Source: Selaginella moellendorffii (taxonomy: Eukaryota; Streptophyta; Lycopodiopsida; Selaginellales; Selaginellaceae). From it: a DNA stretch of 64,000 nt. Below the pieces are notes generated by a model. The model saw only the letters and a program-made list of their open reading frames with translations. It was not told the DNA's origin and ran no database searches. The stretch is from assembly GCF_000143415.4 (NCBI RefSeq), contig NW_003314269.1, positions 1,415,863 through 1,479,862 on the forward strand. The letters are read 5' to 3'. This document shows positions 10,147 to 21,274 of the stretch, one piece after another (positions within the stretch are counted from its first letter, which is position 1; each line of letters opens with the position of its first letter). Both the position numbers and the translations under genes were made by a program.

Positions 10147-13037
10147 ATGGAACGCCGGAGCTGGCTATGGAAGAAGAAGTCGTCGGACAAGGTCGCGGCG
10201 GCGCCCGACGCAAGCGATCCATCGAACGACGAAAATGTGAGTTTTCTCGAACGATCAATTCGTTTTGTTTTTTCTTCTTGTCTTGAATTTCTGATTTTTT
10301 CTTGATTCTGTGGCAGCATTGTTCAAAGCTTGTGCAGCCCGAGCCCGTGGCGATTTCCATTCCCGAGGGATTGCAGCTCGATGAGGTGGTAAAATTGCTG
10401 AGCGAGAGGCTGGCAGCTGCCCAGTGCGAAGTCTCGGAGAAAGATGCCGTTGCAAAGCAACACATGAAAGTGGCCGAGGAAGCTGTCACCGGTAAGATAA
10501 ATTGGTGGAAGCTTTCGAATTTCTTTCAAGGCTCACACAATTCGCAGGATGGGAGAAATCAGAGTTGGAGGCCGCGACACTGAAGAAGCAGCTCGAAGAT
10601 GCCCTGCAAAAGAAGGTGGCATTGGAGGACAGAGTCGCCCATCTGGACAATGCTCTCAAGGAGTGCGTCCGGCAACTCCGCCTCGTCCGGGAAGAGCAGG
10701 AAGAGAGGTTGCACGAGACAATTGCCAGGAAAACGAGGGAATGGGAGAGCTTGCGTTCGGGGCTTGAGGGCGAATTGTTGGAGTTGAGGAGCCAATTGTC
10801 ACAATCGGGATCTCATGCCAACGCCGTCTCGAAATCCCTCCAAGAGCGGACAATGACGATCTTGGAGCTGAACGATTGCAAAGTCGCGGCGGAGATGGAT
10901 GCCCGTAGCACCCGTGCCAGGCTCGAGAGCGTCGAGAAGGAGTACACGGCTCTAAAGTATGACCTCCAAGTACTCCAGAGGGAGCTGGAAATTCGCAACG
11001 AGGAGAGAGAATACAGCCAGAAGATGATGGAGGCTTCCAACCGGCAACAGATCGAAAACGTGAAGAAGACGAGTAGGCTGGAAGCCGAATGTCAAAGGCT
11101 GCGTATGCTGCTGAAAAAGAAACTTCCTGGTCCGGGGGCCCTGGCACAAATGCGTGTAGAGGCGGATCCTGGCGAAAGCCGGAGAAAAGGCATCGCAAAG
11201 CCCGGAAAGTATTGCTCGGAGCCAGCGGACGAAAGCAGCTTGGACGATAAAGAGAACGACATGTCCTTGGACAGGTTGCGGGCCATGGAAGAAGAGACGT
11301 CGTTGCTGAAAGAAATTCTCGCCAAGAAGAACGAGGAGCTCCAGGATTCGAGGCTACAGTGTGCTAAGACGGCCAGCAAGCTCTCGCAGTTGGAGGACCA
11401 AGTTCGTGTTCTCAAGCGGGCAAAGCCAGACGAGGAGGCAGCGGGGGGCACAGATAAGTTATTGGAGTCGACCAACTTTGACCTTATGGAAGACTTTATT
11501 GAGATGGAGCGGCTGGCAGCCAACGACAAAGAAAACGTGAAACGGGACTCTGGCAGACTCGAAGCAGCACTCCGAGCGAAGGAAAAAGAGGTTCGTCAGG
11601 CAAACGATGTCTGTGCGGAGTTACGGAACAAGCTGGCCGCGGTGGAGAAGAAGCTCAAGGGTTGCCACTGTCGAAGTGCAACGGATGGCTCGCTTGGGAA
11701 AATCCAGGAGACGGTGGACCTTATGTTCGGGCTCAAGAGCTGCAAAGACAAGCTCTCGGACACCATCGACGCGGAGTCCAAGGCCAGGCTAAGGTCCTCC
11801 GTTGGCAGAATAATTCATCTGGTGGAATCGATGGCGCAAGAAACTTCAATGCTTTCCTCGCCAGAACTGTCATCGCATGGCAGTGATGGCGGCGTGAAAC
11901 GGCTAGTCGCTGTCAGCAAGAACTTACTGCAAGGCGAGGTTCCGGTCTTGGACTTTATTGCCGAGCTTTCGTGCGCACTCGACTTCGTCGTGGGAATGAG
12001 CTTCAATGCTGGGGGAAGGCTGGAGTCTCCAAGCTTGTCCGAGCAGAGCCGAAGGTCGGCGACCGACTACGTGCAGGAAATCCATCACCTGCGGTCCGAG
12101 CTCGCGGAGCTAGAGATCAGTCTCAAGTCTTCGACAGACACGGTCAAGAGCCTGAAGATTCATCTTGCTACTGTAGATGAAGAGCGATGCCTTCTGCAAA
12201 AGCAGCTGGCGGCCACGCAGGACGAAAGAAAAATACTTCAGAGCGAGGTTGGCGCCGTGACGGCTCTGAAAAACAAGCTGGAGTCGAGGGTGAACATGGC
12301 AGATACCGAGATACGTCAGGTCCGCCAGGAGAGCGCTCGCTTGGCAGCGGAGCTGAAAGAGGAGCAGCGGAGGCACCAGGAGGTCGCTCTCAAGCTGCAA
12401 ATGCTCCAGCAAATCCCAAGGTTAGTCTTTCCACGACTTGTATATCATTCTTCTAACATCATGCTTCCCAACTTTCCAGACACGATGAAAGCATCACAAT
12501 ACAAAAGGTAACGCTTTGGTTTTCTTAGTCTTTGGTTTTTATAATCGCTTGCCACAGGAACAAGAGCTGATCGCTGCCGGAGAGAAGCTAGCGGAATGCC
12601 AGAGGACAATTCACGCGCTGGGGAAGCAGCTGGAATCGCTGGGCCTGCCACCGAGCTCCTCGCACACGACTCCGGCCAGGCACTTCTCCCGGGTGTCGGA
12701 GCTCCCGAGCGCCACCATGGAGAGCTCGGACTACATCCACAAGCAGGAGACGTACTGGAGCTCCGAGGGAACGCCTGGATTCGCCGCGCGCCACCAGCCG
12801 GGGATGATCTCTTACTCGGCACCCCAGGCACCGGAGGAGATCCCTCTAGAGGTGAGGACTCCCGCGAGATACTACCGCAAGTGCAAGGCCGCCGCCGCCG
12901 CCGCCGCCACCAAGAGCTATGGCAACCACGGGGAGCTGTCCAAATCGGCGGATATGTGCTCGCATTCTTCCGAGAAGCACGGCGGCGGCGTCCTGGGATT
13001 GGGAAAATTCTTCTCTCGCGCGAAAGCAAACCACTGA
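10147..13037 (+). CDS. Filament-like plant protein (FPP family, long coiled coil)
   Basis: Five exons: 10147-10236, 10317-10491, 10548-12420, 12480-12507 and 12558-13037. They join in phase to give 881 residues, with introns of 50-80 nt. The N-terminus MERRSWLWKKKSSDK and the segment AEEAVTGWEKSELEA (residues about 85-100) are hallmarks of plant FPPs. They are followed by ALKECVRQLRLVREEQEE and several hundred residues of heptad-like coiled coil. The C-terminus ends in the family's GLGKFFSRAK basic tail. FPPs are plant-specific coiled-coil proteins linked to the nuclear envelope, cortical microtubules and wall patterning; the exact role here is unknown. The 28-nt fourth exon is needed to keep the frame. 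An Ala run (about residues 838-845) is species-specific. The start was chosen because it gives the canonical FPP N-terminus. Confidence 0.93.
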
Positions 13038-13623
13038 GAAGCTCGATAGATCATCGATCAAGCCAGTGCTTTCCATGTAATTTATTCTTGCTTTTGTAAC
13101 GACTCTCTCGCGCCGAAATTTTAAATCCTTAAAGTTTTTAGATTAGGCGCCAGATTTCTAGGTCATTTTGGCTGCCCTAAAGATCTCTGGCCGATCGAGG
13201 AAGCGATGGCGAAGGGATGGCGGCATTGGGAGCGGCGCCGCTGCTGGCGCTGGTGCTGCACTGGTGAATGCAGCTGGATGGATCAGGGCGCCGCTGGTAA
13301 GCGCATCGCACACTTTACTCGCTTCTTTTCCCTCTTTCTCCGTGTAGAACGCATTTTTCTATAGCCTCGATTCACTCCTCGCTTTTGTTGGGCTTCGTGT
13401 AGGCAATAAACTAGACATTTGTTTCGGGAGGGCCGTTTGGCTCAGTTCTCCCGAGTTATTGGCATTTTCCTGCTTCTGGCATGGCCACATGAGCTTCAGG
13501 TCTAGAATTGAGCTCAGCCTCACGTAAGCATACGCGTACTACTTTCAAAGTTTCTTTAAATCCTCTTTTCGCGTTGGTTCCAGGTGGTTTGGGCAAGAGC
13601 GATATAGTTTTTGAGGAGCAGCG
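13038..13623. other. Intergenic/5' leader between FPP and the Kelch gene
   Basis: 586 bp holding the FPP 3' end and the Kelch gene leader. A stretch from 13200 has an ATG at 13206 and a GT-rich segment that could be an untranslated first exon. No domain is visible in any frame. The Kelch ATG at 13624 is preferred because the protein-like frame begins there. Confidence 0.45.
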
Positions 13624-15694
13624 ATGGAGGCAACAACAACGAGAAGCGAGGCTTCTTGGTTTCATCCCAAGCTTGCGGATCAAAACTTGCCAGAGAGATG
13701 GGGCCATTCTGGAGTCTACTGCGATGGGAAGCTCTACATCTACGGGGTAAGGGAGTTCTTCTCTCGCTTACTACTGGAACTAATGTCTAAGTTTACAGGG
13801 ATGCCGTGGTGGTCTCCAGTTCAGTGATGTCTTGATGCTGGATCTGGAGACGGTGTCTTGGGAGAAACTTGTCACAACGGGCGAAGAGCCTGGTCCCCGG
13901 GACAGTCACACTGCCGTGCTTTACGATCACAAAAAGATGATAGTCTTTGGGGGTACAAGTGGATCAAAGAAAACTAACGCTGTTCACGTACTTGATCTAA
14001 AGTCTTTAGTCTGGGCTCGGCCATCTATGCAAGGCTCTCTTCCTGCTCCAAGAGAAAGTCACACGGCAACTATGATTAGTGAGAATCAGGCCTTGGTTTT
14101 TGGTGGAAGTGGTGACAACGGAGATTATCTGAGCGACACTCACATCCTGGATTGCGGGAGTATGAAATGGATTTCGCTGTGCGGGAAAGGCTACTCGCCA
14201 ATTTGTCGGGACAGCCATAGCTCGGTCGTCATCAAGAATCGGCTTTTTCTATATGGAGGTGACTGTGGAGATCGGTACTTGGGAGGTGTGGATGTGCTTG
14301 ACTTGGAGCTCATGACATGGTCCAAGGTAAGCTTTTTACTTACAACGTCTTGTCTCATAGCTCAAACTCTTTTTTCCTTTTCAGCTAGAGAATGCCGGGT
14401 CAACAACGAAGCCGGGAGTGAGAGCTGGTCACGTTGCAATAGCAGTCGACACAAAGGTGAAAGTCCTTGAAATCTTTGCGAAGAATCTCACAACTGAAAG
14501 CTTTCAGATGTATGTTTTTGGAGGTGTTGGCGACCGGACGTACTACAGCGATGTGTGGGCCATGGACGCTGAAACGCGTTGCTGGTCTCAACTGAAAATT
14601 CGAAGCTTGCAGCCACAGGGTCGATTCTCTCATGTCGCAGCTCGTGCTGATGACGGCGTAATTGTTTACGGCGGGTGAGATGCAAAAGTCTCCATACTTC
14701 GTTTTCTCTGACCAGAGTGTGCAGATGTGGCGAAGACGAGAGACCTCTAGACGAGTTCCTCGTCCTGTGTATTGGCGGAGACGAGCTGCCTAAGCCCGGG
14801 ATTTGGTCAAAGCTTAATAACGAGCAGAGAATGCAGATAGTTGGACAGAAGACTTCTTCGCGGCCTTCCGTTTCCTCTCGCAAGGACGACTTGGTAGGCT
14901 GAATAATTGAATGGAACTTCACTCTTTTCTCAATTTGTCCTTTCAGGCGACTCGCCGTGTGTTGCGCAGCGAGAATCTGCTCATGAAAGGCGTTCTTCAA
15001 GGCTATGCAGCGGAAAGAACAATTCAAAGTACTTCTCTCCATTGTGAATTCTTCTCGTCCGGTTCTACAGTGCACAAGAAGCGGACGTCACGCGACTTAT
15101 TAGTATTCCGTGAGAACGACGACTGGTCCGTTGTCGAATCCACAGTTTCAGGAAAGTGGCAAGCTCCAAATCATGGTTTCTCACACAACAGACATAAATC
15201 TCTAACTCTAAAGCTGGGGACCAATCATCACGCTCAGTGCTACGGCATTCAGGCAAGCGAAAAATTTCTGAGCTCGGAGTTTCAATCTCTTTTTATCCTT
15301 GTTTTGTTTTATCTTGTGTACGCACAGATTGGAAGCGAAGTGCATGGAGTTGTGGACGCTATGTTCGATTCAGGCTACCTTATGACTGCTCACCTAAACG
15401 GCCAAGTTCTCCGCGGTGTTCTTTTCAGCCGCGTAAGTCTTTCTCGCTTTCACGTAGCGCTGTTCTGGATAGGACCAGGAAAAATCGTTTTTTTTTTTAT
15501 TGCAGGATCGCGCGACTACGACCGAGAAAGAGGATGTCTCGACACGAGTAGAATCTCCGGGAAATTTAGCGTGGCGAAGCGCTGGTGTGGCTGCTCCAAG
15601 ATCTATCGCTGTGGAAGAAAAGCCCAGCGCGATGAGTGACGACGAGGAAGAAGTGACGCTCAGCTTAGCTACTAATCACGTTTATGCGGACTAA
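13624..15694 (+). CDS. Kelch-repeat (galactose oxidase-like beta-propeller) protein
   Basis: Eight exons: 13624-13746, 13799-14326, 14385-14456, 14508-14674, 14725-14893, 14947-15252, 15328-15432 and 15506-15694. They are in phase and give 552 residues. Residues about 20-320 carry five to six Kelch repeats, each with the GG doublet and spaced Tyr/Trp: LYIYG|GCRGG, MIVFGGTSG, ALVFGGSGD, LFLYGGDCG, YVFGGVGD and VIVYGG. They should fold as a beta-propeller for protein binding. The C-terminal half is hydrophilic and contains a compact motif VDAMFDSGYLMTAHLNG then LRGVLFSR (about residues 460-490), which I also associate with other plant nuclear proteins. The sixth intron (15253-15327) appears to use a GC donor (CAG|GCAAGC). 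The stop lies only 96 bp before the Lunapark start. Confidence 0.88.
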
Positions 15695-15740
15695 TCACCT
15701 TTTATGAGAAAGGGTATTTTACTCTTTTTCTATTTTTTAG

Positions 15741-15791
15741 ATGTTTAGGGCAAGGCAGTGGATCGATCGCTTCGGCGTGGCGCAAGGGTAA
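15741..15791 (+). other. Upstream ORF overlapping the Lunapark start (TAATG)
   Basis: ATG at 15741 opens 16 codons (MFRARQWIDRFGVAQG) ending in TAA at 15789-15791. The last A of that stop is the first base of the Lunapark ATG. It starts 47 bp after the Kelch stop codon. The arrangement could allow termination-reinitiation; that role is inferred. Confidence 0.5.
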
Positions 15792-17402
15792 TGCAGGGGC
15801 TGGAGCCGATCCAGAGGCTGGTGCTTACCGATCTCACATCGGCAGAGCTCGATCCAGCGAGAATGGCCGAATCTCCAGCTGAAGCCGACGGATTGAAAGA
15901 TTCTGTGCCGTCGAGCAGCTCCCAGGGATCGGGAGGCTCTGGCGCCGGCAGAGGAGGCACGCTGCGGTGGATCTGGAGCGGCCTTGTGGGGATCTTGTTT
16001 GGCCGCAGGAACATTGATTTTGAGAAGAGGCTGCGGCATCTGTCCAAGGAGGAGGTCACTGTGCACAGCCGCTTGAAGAGGAGGACGCATACGTGGAGAA
16101 GGGTCGCGCGAGCTATAGTTCTTTACTCGGTGCTCATCGAGGTAAGGGAAAAATTTTGTGCCTTGCGGTCTTGCTTTCCTTTTTGTTTCCTTCTTTCCTA
16201 GAATCGAGATTTAAGTTTTTCTTTCTGGTTTCTGGAACACAGGTTCTAGCGCTAGGATTTGCATTGGTTTCCACCCGGTCGCTTGACATTCCTTGGAAGC
16301 TGAGAGCTATTAGAGTGTTCCCAGTTTTCGCAGTCCCTGCTATAGCAGCTCTGCTATACACAGCATGCTCGCGCTACTTCCATATGAGTAAGAACTTTCA
16401 ATGCGCTAGTACGTCCTCACGTTTCTCTTTCTTCTTTCATTTCCAGGAGAGCGTAAGGATCAGCGAACTCTAGAGAAACTGCGGGCTGAAAGACAGGCGA
16501 GGATAGACGAGCTGAAACAGAGAACGAATTACTATGCTACTCAAGAGCTTATCCAAGTGAGTTTTCTTTTCGTTTCGTTTTTGTAAGCTTTGCATCGCGC
16601 GTTTCCAGAGGTATGATCTAGATCCCACGGCCAAGGCGGCTGCCGCAAGCGTTCTGGCGGCCAAGCTCGGAGCCGAATCGGGCTTGAATGTGGCGTTCAA
16701 ATCGTCAGAAGGCGCTGACAGTTCCAACGCCACTACTTCAGCGAACGGTGGGAAAACCCGCAGCCCCGAAACCAGCTCCGGTTTGAGGCAGCGCAAAGGA
16801 TCACAGGCTCAAACCAAAGAGCCCCTCGACACTCAAGGATTTCTCAAGGCTCTTGAGGACGAAGTCAAGGGAGAGAGGGAAACGGAGGCTCTGGACCGCG
16901 ACGCCGCCATGGATCGGGCTAGAGGTCGGATGGGTGGTGGCTTCGCAGCAGCAGCAGCAGGAGGAGGAGGAGGAGGAATAGGCTGGCTGGCCCGCATCGC
17001 AGCCATGCTTGTTGGAGAGGATCCTTCCCAGTGCTACGCTCTCATCTGCAAGAACTGCCATATGCACAACGGTGAGAACTTTACACCCTCAAAGGCTGAG
17101 CTTACAACTTCTTTTCTTCTTTTCCCTTTTGCATTGCAGGACTAGCTCCGAAAGAAGAGTTCCAGTACGTGACGTACATTTGCCCACACTGCCGGGCCTT
17201 GAATGGAGGCCGGCAATGGCAAAGCGGCGAGAACGATGAGACACAGCGGCAGCACGAAAACCAGGCGGCGGCGGTAGCGGCGGTGGCAGCAGCAGCGGCA
17301 GCGGCGAGCTCGTCCTTCACGCCCAAAGATTCCAAGCAGGAAAGCCGCAGCTCCATGGTTACAGCAGCGCAGGATCACGAGCCAGAGATTCCTGATAGCT
17401 AG
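15791..17402 (+). CDS. LNP: Lunapark homologue (ER three-way-junction protein)
   Basis: Five exons: 15791-16141, 16243-16387, 16447-16556, 16609-17071 and 17140-17402. They give 443 residues. A basic stretch (LKRRTHTWRRVAR) precedes two hydrophobic segments, about residues 103-128 and 138-162, forming the Lunapark membrane hairpin. A charged coiled-coil follows (ERKDQRTLEKLRAERQARI). Residues about 348-376 form the Lunapark zinc ribbon: CKNCHMHNG, then FQYVTYICPHCRALN, four cysteines in two CxxC pairs. An intron cuts between the two pairs. Lunapark proteins stabilise ER tubule junctions; plant LNPs also affect turnover of the atlastin-like GTPase RHD3. The tail is Ala/Ser/Gln-rich and low in complexity. 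GTG at 15758 is in frame upstream, but the ATG at 15791 is the credible start. Confidence 0.94.
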
Positions 17403-17628
17403 AGCTCTCTAAAGAAGTCTTTGAGCAAAAGTTTGGATGTGGATACCAAAGATTTTTTCAAGTATAATCTCATTGAAGATCTTGGAAGCCCATCTATTCT
17501 CAGCATAGCCTCCAAGCTAAGAGTGAAATCAATCAAGTGGTTGGAATTTGAAAAGATCAAATCTTTAAAGTTTCCCGTTATCTTTTAATTATGTTTTGGC
17601 TGTTTGAGGTTTAGGGCTCTTGACAAAG

Positions 17629-19003
17629 ATGGTGGAGGGAGCCGCCGCGGCGAGCGCTGGAGGCGAGCAGTCGCCGCTGGCCAGTCTCCTCTCGCGCTTC
17701 CAGCGCCGCCTCGCTCGCGCGGGCTACACCGCGCCGCCCTTCCCCGTCCAAGTGATTCAGGCCGTGGAGCGCAAGATCAGGCAGGGGCTGGAAGTCTTGG
17801 CGGCGCCGCCCCGAAATGTGGCCGCGGCGGCGTCGTTCGCGTGCCTGTCGCGCGGCGCAGCGGCATTTGGGGCGGAGGCGCCGGGGCGCCATCTCTACGA
17901 CCTCGCGATGGCGCCCGACCAGGTCTCCAAGCGCCTCGACGGCGTCCCCGTCTACACGGTGAGCAACCACGACAACGAATTTGTCCTCATCTCCGACTCC
18001 AATGGCCACAAATCTCTGGGCTTGTTTTGCTTCCGCCACGAGGACGCCGAGGCGCTGCTAGCACAGGTATGAGTCCATCCATCGCTCGATTCATCTCTTC
18101 CCCTTCTTCTTCCTCTTCTTCTTCTTCTAGGTTGACGTTCTCAAACTTTTGTAGCTTGGCAGATCCGAGATAGAGAGCCTGGCCTGGGCCGTGGAGCGAA
18201 GATTGTAGCTGTCTCTCTCGACAAGGTGCGAGCTTTCTTTTCTTACTTTGTATGTACTGAGAGCTTCTTTGCTTTTGCCTTTGCTTTCTTTGGCTCTGGA
18301 TCATCATCAGGTCTACCAGCTCAAGACGGAAGGCATCGCTTTCAGGTTCTTGCCGGATCCTCTCCAAGTCAAGCATGCTCTTGAGGTCAGAAAAATCCCC
18401 TCTTTTTTTTCTCACTTTTGTTTCCCAAGTGGTGGACTGGACTTTTCTGTTTGTGCGTGTCGCAGTCGAGAGCAAAGACTGGCGATCCCGGGAAAGCTTT
18501 CGATGGCGTGCCAGTCTTTCAGGTGTGTGGAGAAACAGAGAAGAGGAGGTTTTGAATCTCGCTAAATGTTGCCATGGCAGTCGGATAACCTCGTCCTCCG
18601 GAGCAAGAACCGACGCTTCTGTCCGATATTCTTCTCCAAGGTATAAAAATACTCCTCCTTTCGCTGTTGCTGGACCGACAAAAACTGTGTTTTGCTTTAC
18701 CAGGAGGATCTGGAGAGAGCGCTCTTGGGAGCATTCAAGCAGCAGCAGAAGATCAATCCCGCGCTCAAGGTGAACACCGACATCCAAGTCGGCAGCTTCG
18801 AGGACGTTTTGCAGCGACTGGAGGTAAGCTCTTCTCTTCCAATTGCGAAGTTCTCCCTGTTCTTCCAGTTCTTCCAGCTCTTAAAAATCCCGTGTCTGTG
18901 ACAGTCAAGCGACGATGGCTCCGGCTGGGGCGACGTCGTCTTCATCCCTCCCGGAATGGACGCGCTCAGCCATTTCTCGGAGAAGGTCTCGGCGGTCGGC
19001 TAA
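17629..19003 (+). CDS. Tic22-like protein (chloroplast protein import, intermembrane space)
   Basis: Seven exons: 17629-18066, 18163-18225, 18311-18385, 18466-18522, 18581-18640, 18704-18823 and 18905-19003. They give 303 residues and every junction is in phase. Recognisable Tic22 segments are, in order, LDGVPVYTVSNHDNEFVLI, LGLFCFRHEDAEALLAQ, PGLGRGAKIVAVSLDKVYQL, GIAFRFLPDPLQVKHALE, FDGVPVFQSDNLVL, PIFFSKEDLERAL, and GWGDVVFIPPGMD near the end. Tic22 proteins are soluble intermembrane-space chaperone-like factors that pass preproteins from TOC to TIC. The N-terminal 70 residues are Ala/Arg-rich and low in acid residues, compatible with a targeting peptide. It starts 226 bp after the Lunapark stop. 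Exon 2 is fixed by the conserved GLGRGAK frame rather than the first possible acceptor. Confidence 0.93.
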
Positions 19004-19638
19004 AAGGTCAAAAAGTTTTGGTGGATTTTTAGAGCAAAGGGGCAGTGACGTGTCTTTGTGGGGCCAGAATATTCCTTCCGCCGCTTGGAATATTCCGGCG
19101 CTACCTGGTTTAAGTGGTTCAAAGGGACCCGTCTCTCTCCCCCGGGCTTTGTGTGGTACCGTCCGCCATAGCCAAAAGCTTCGCCTAGACACCCCAGCCC
19201 TGTCACTTGGGTTTTGGAGTGGGGATCCATTTGGGTTGGGACTGGATTGGATTGGCATGGCCACGGCGCGGCTATAGGCTGTGGATCGCGCTCGCTCCTT
19301 GCAGCTAGGGTTTTTAGGGTAGCGAAGAATTTTGGGGCTTTTTTTTCTCGTGGCGAGAATTTTCGATTAGATTGATTTCTCTCCGGATCGATCTTGTTCC
19401 TGGAGGATTTCTTGGGGACTAGATCTGTGACAATCCTCGAGATCGAAAGGTGCGTTTGGGGTTTTTCCCTGTCGAGCCCTAACCCTAGATAATTTATTTT
19501 TTTTTTCCTTAACTTTTTTTTTTCTTGCAAGTTGTTTTTCTTTGATAATTTTTGTATGAGGCAATTTAGCGAATTTTGATTGTACTCCTGGGAATGTTTG
19601 ATGGAATCGATTATTTTGTTTCGACAGTCTCGTTCGCG
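19004..19638 (+). promoter_or_regulatory. Promoter/5' leader of the ELM2-SANT gene, with telo-box
   Basis: This holds the Tic22 3' end and the next gene's promoter. A likely leader intron runs 19450-19627 (AAG|GTGCG to TTTCGACAG), placing the ATG at 19639 eleven bases into the next exon. AACCCTA at 19481-19487 is a plant telo-box, and the reverse motif TAGGGTTTT/TTAGGGT sits at about 19306-19320. Telo-boxes are known elements of growth-related plant promoters; function here is inferred. Confidence 0.5.
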
Positions 19639-21078
19639 ATGATAGGACAACACAAGCGATCGCTCGAGCACTGTGTTTCCTTCCCGCCCGCAAAGTGTTT
19701 GAAGCACCAAGACGAGGCTTTGACGCGCAAGAGCGAGGACGAGTTTGTTCTAGAGTCCGGGGGAGCCGAGGACGAGGTAGTGGACATTGATCCATCGGAC
19801 AACTTCCAACATCACCACCACAAGGTACTCCAATCTTTCTTTCCATCTTCGATTCTCTTGTCTCAAACTTTGTCTTCCAAGTTCTTCCAGGTCCGCTTCG
19901 ACGACTCGAGCACGGAAGCATGCCTCAAAGGCTACACGGACGTCTCCTCGGAGCCAACCCGGGACAACAGCTCGTCCCAGGAGATCTCGAGCCTGGAGCT
20001 GTGCTTCCCGGTCCAGGAATCCAGCATCAGCTCCCCGGCTCCCTCGCGCTTCTTCCAGGCCGCCTTGGAGGGCCTCCTGCCAAGGATCAAAGGAGTTCCA
20101 ATCGGCCCCGACTACCAGGCCGAGGTTCCTCACTGGGATCCGGACAAGCACAAGGAGGTGGACGAGGAGGAGGAAGCCTGGATCGGCGAGAGGGTCTGGC
20201 CGCCGAGTTCTCCGGAAGAAATTCAGAGCTCTTGCGACGACAGCGAGCGCGTAGGGAAGGGTAGAAGCCAGGAGTGTGGCTGCGAAGATCGGGGCTCGGT
20301 GGAGTGCGCGAGGCGGCACGTAGACGAGAGCCGGGAAAAAGTGGCGAGAGAGGTGGGAGCGCTGGTTTACGTCAAGCTCGGGCTGGAGGAGATGGGGGAG
20401 TGTGTGTCGCGGAGGTGGACGGAGCAGGAGGAGAAGATCTTCGGGGAGGTGGTGAGGCTCAATCCGGCGTCGCAGCGCAGGAACTTCTGGACGCCGCTGC
20501 GCTACGCGTTCCCATCGCGGCGGCGGCGCGAGCTGGTGAGCTACTACTTCAATGTGTTTGTGCTCCGGCGGCGCGCGCTCCAGAACCGGTTTGATCGAGA
20601 GAATGTGGACTCGGACGACGACGAGAGCGATCTCCCGCCGCCGCCCGAGGAGGAGGACTGGGAGTCGGAGTACACAGACGAGGAGGAGGTGGTGGAGGCG
20701 GTGGCTGGAGGAGTACGGGAGGAGGAGGAAGAAGAGGAGGAGGAGGAGCTGGAGGAGGAGGATGGCGAGGAAGAAGAAGAGAAAGAAGAGCAAGAACAAC
20801 AAGGCGAAGTTTTGGGGACGACGACCGAGTTTTTGGAAGCGAGTAGCGGTGGTGGTGGTGGTGGCGGCGACGAGTTTGAGAAGTTTAGCTCCAAGGATGG
20901 CGGAGGATTCGCGAGGGAGGAGACGGAGAAGGAGATCTTGAGGCTGTCGAGGGCGCTGAGCCAGGGGGAGGAGGGATGGATCGCCGGGGAGATGGAGCTG
21001 GCGTCCACGAATGGAGCAATGCAGGAGTTTTTTGGGCGAGAGGGCGATGGGATCGTGAGCTGGGAGAGGAGCTCTTGA
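19639..21078 (+). CDS. ELM2/SANT (Myb-like) domain chromatin protein
   Basis: Two exons, 19639-19824 and 19891-21078, give 457 residues. Residues about 150-195 hold an ELM2-like stretch (GVPIGPDYQAEVPHW, then WIGERVWP). Residues about 250-315 hold a SANT/Myb-like domain (SRRWTEQEEKIFGEVVRLN, then NFWTPLRYAFPSR and ELVSYYFNVFVLRRRALQNR). That layout is typical of plant ELM2-SANT proteins that associate with histone deacetylase complexes. The C-terminal third is a long Glu/Asp run (about residues 335-390) followed by a Gly run. The 66-nt intron is a multiple of three without stops, so its retention would add 22 residues in frame. It is a nuclear chromatin regulator by family; target genes are unknown. 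Confidence 0.85.
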   Translation: MIGQHKRSLEHCVSFPPAKCLKHQDEALTRKSEDEFVLESGGAEDEVVDIDPSDNFQHHHHKVLQSFFPSSILLSQTLSSKFFQVRFDDSSTEACLKGYTDVSSEPTRDNSSSQEISSLELCFPVQESSISSPAPSRFFQAALEGLLPRIKGVPIGPDYQAEVPHWDPDKHKEVDEEEEAWIGERVWPPSSPEEIQSSCDDSERVGKGRSQECGCEDRGSVECARRHVDESREKVAREVGALVYVKLGLEEMGECVSRRWTEQEEKIFGEVVRLNPASQRRNFWTPLRYAFPSRRRRELVSYYFNVFVLRRRALQNRFDRENVDSDDDESDLPPPPEEEDWESEYTDEEEVVEAVAGGVREEEEEEEEEELEEEDGEEEEEKEEQEQQGEVLGTTTEFLEASSGGGGGGGDEFEKFSSKDGGGFAREETEKEILRLSRALSQGEEGWIAGEMELASTNGAMQEFFGREGDGIVSWERSS

Positions 21079-21196
21079 AACAAGAAGGATCGAATTGGAG
21101 CTCGCTATATAGCTAGGACAAAGAACTGTGTATATAAACCAAAGAAATTCTTTCAATAAACCCAAAGTTTGACACGCTGGCAGCTATTGTTAAAAC

Positions 21197-21274
21197 ACGT
21201 CAGCAAGCACAAACACGTCACTACGCGGGGATACACGTCAGCGACAGGCGACTCCGGGCTGGCCGACCACGTCA
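21197..21274. promoter_or_regulatory. Cluster of four ACGTCA (TGACGT) boxes
   Basis: ACGTCA occurs at 21197, 21215, 21235 and 21269, each preceded by C. It is the ACGT-core site bound by plant bZIP factors. The cluster lies between the ELM2-SANT stop and the start of the AT74-like gene, so it probably belongs to that promoter. Binding is not shown by sequence alone. Confidence 0.5.

Noticed and set aside
10656-11529. Minus-strand frames within the FPP coiled coil
   Set aside because: They are shadows of a long GC-rich exon. The plus strand shows FPP hallmarks and in-phase splice sites.
19750-21165. 471-codon minus-strand frame opposite the ELM2-SANT gene
   Set aside because: It is a shadow of the Glu/Asp-rich coding strand (Leu/Phe runs). 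The plus strand has the conserved domains.
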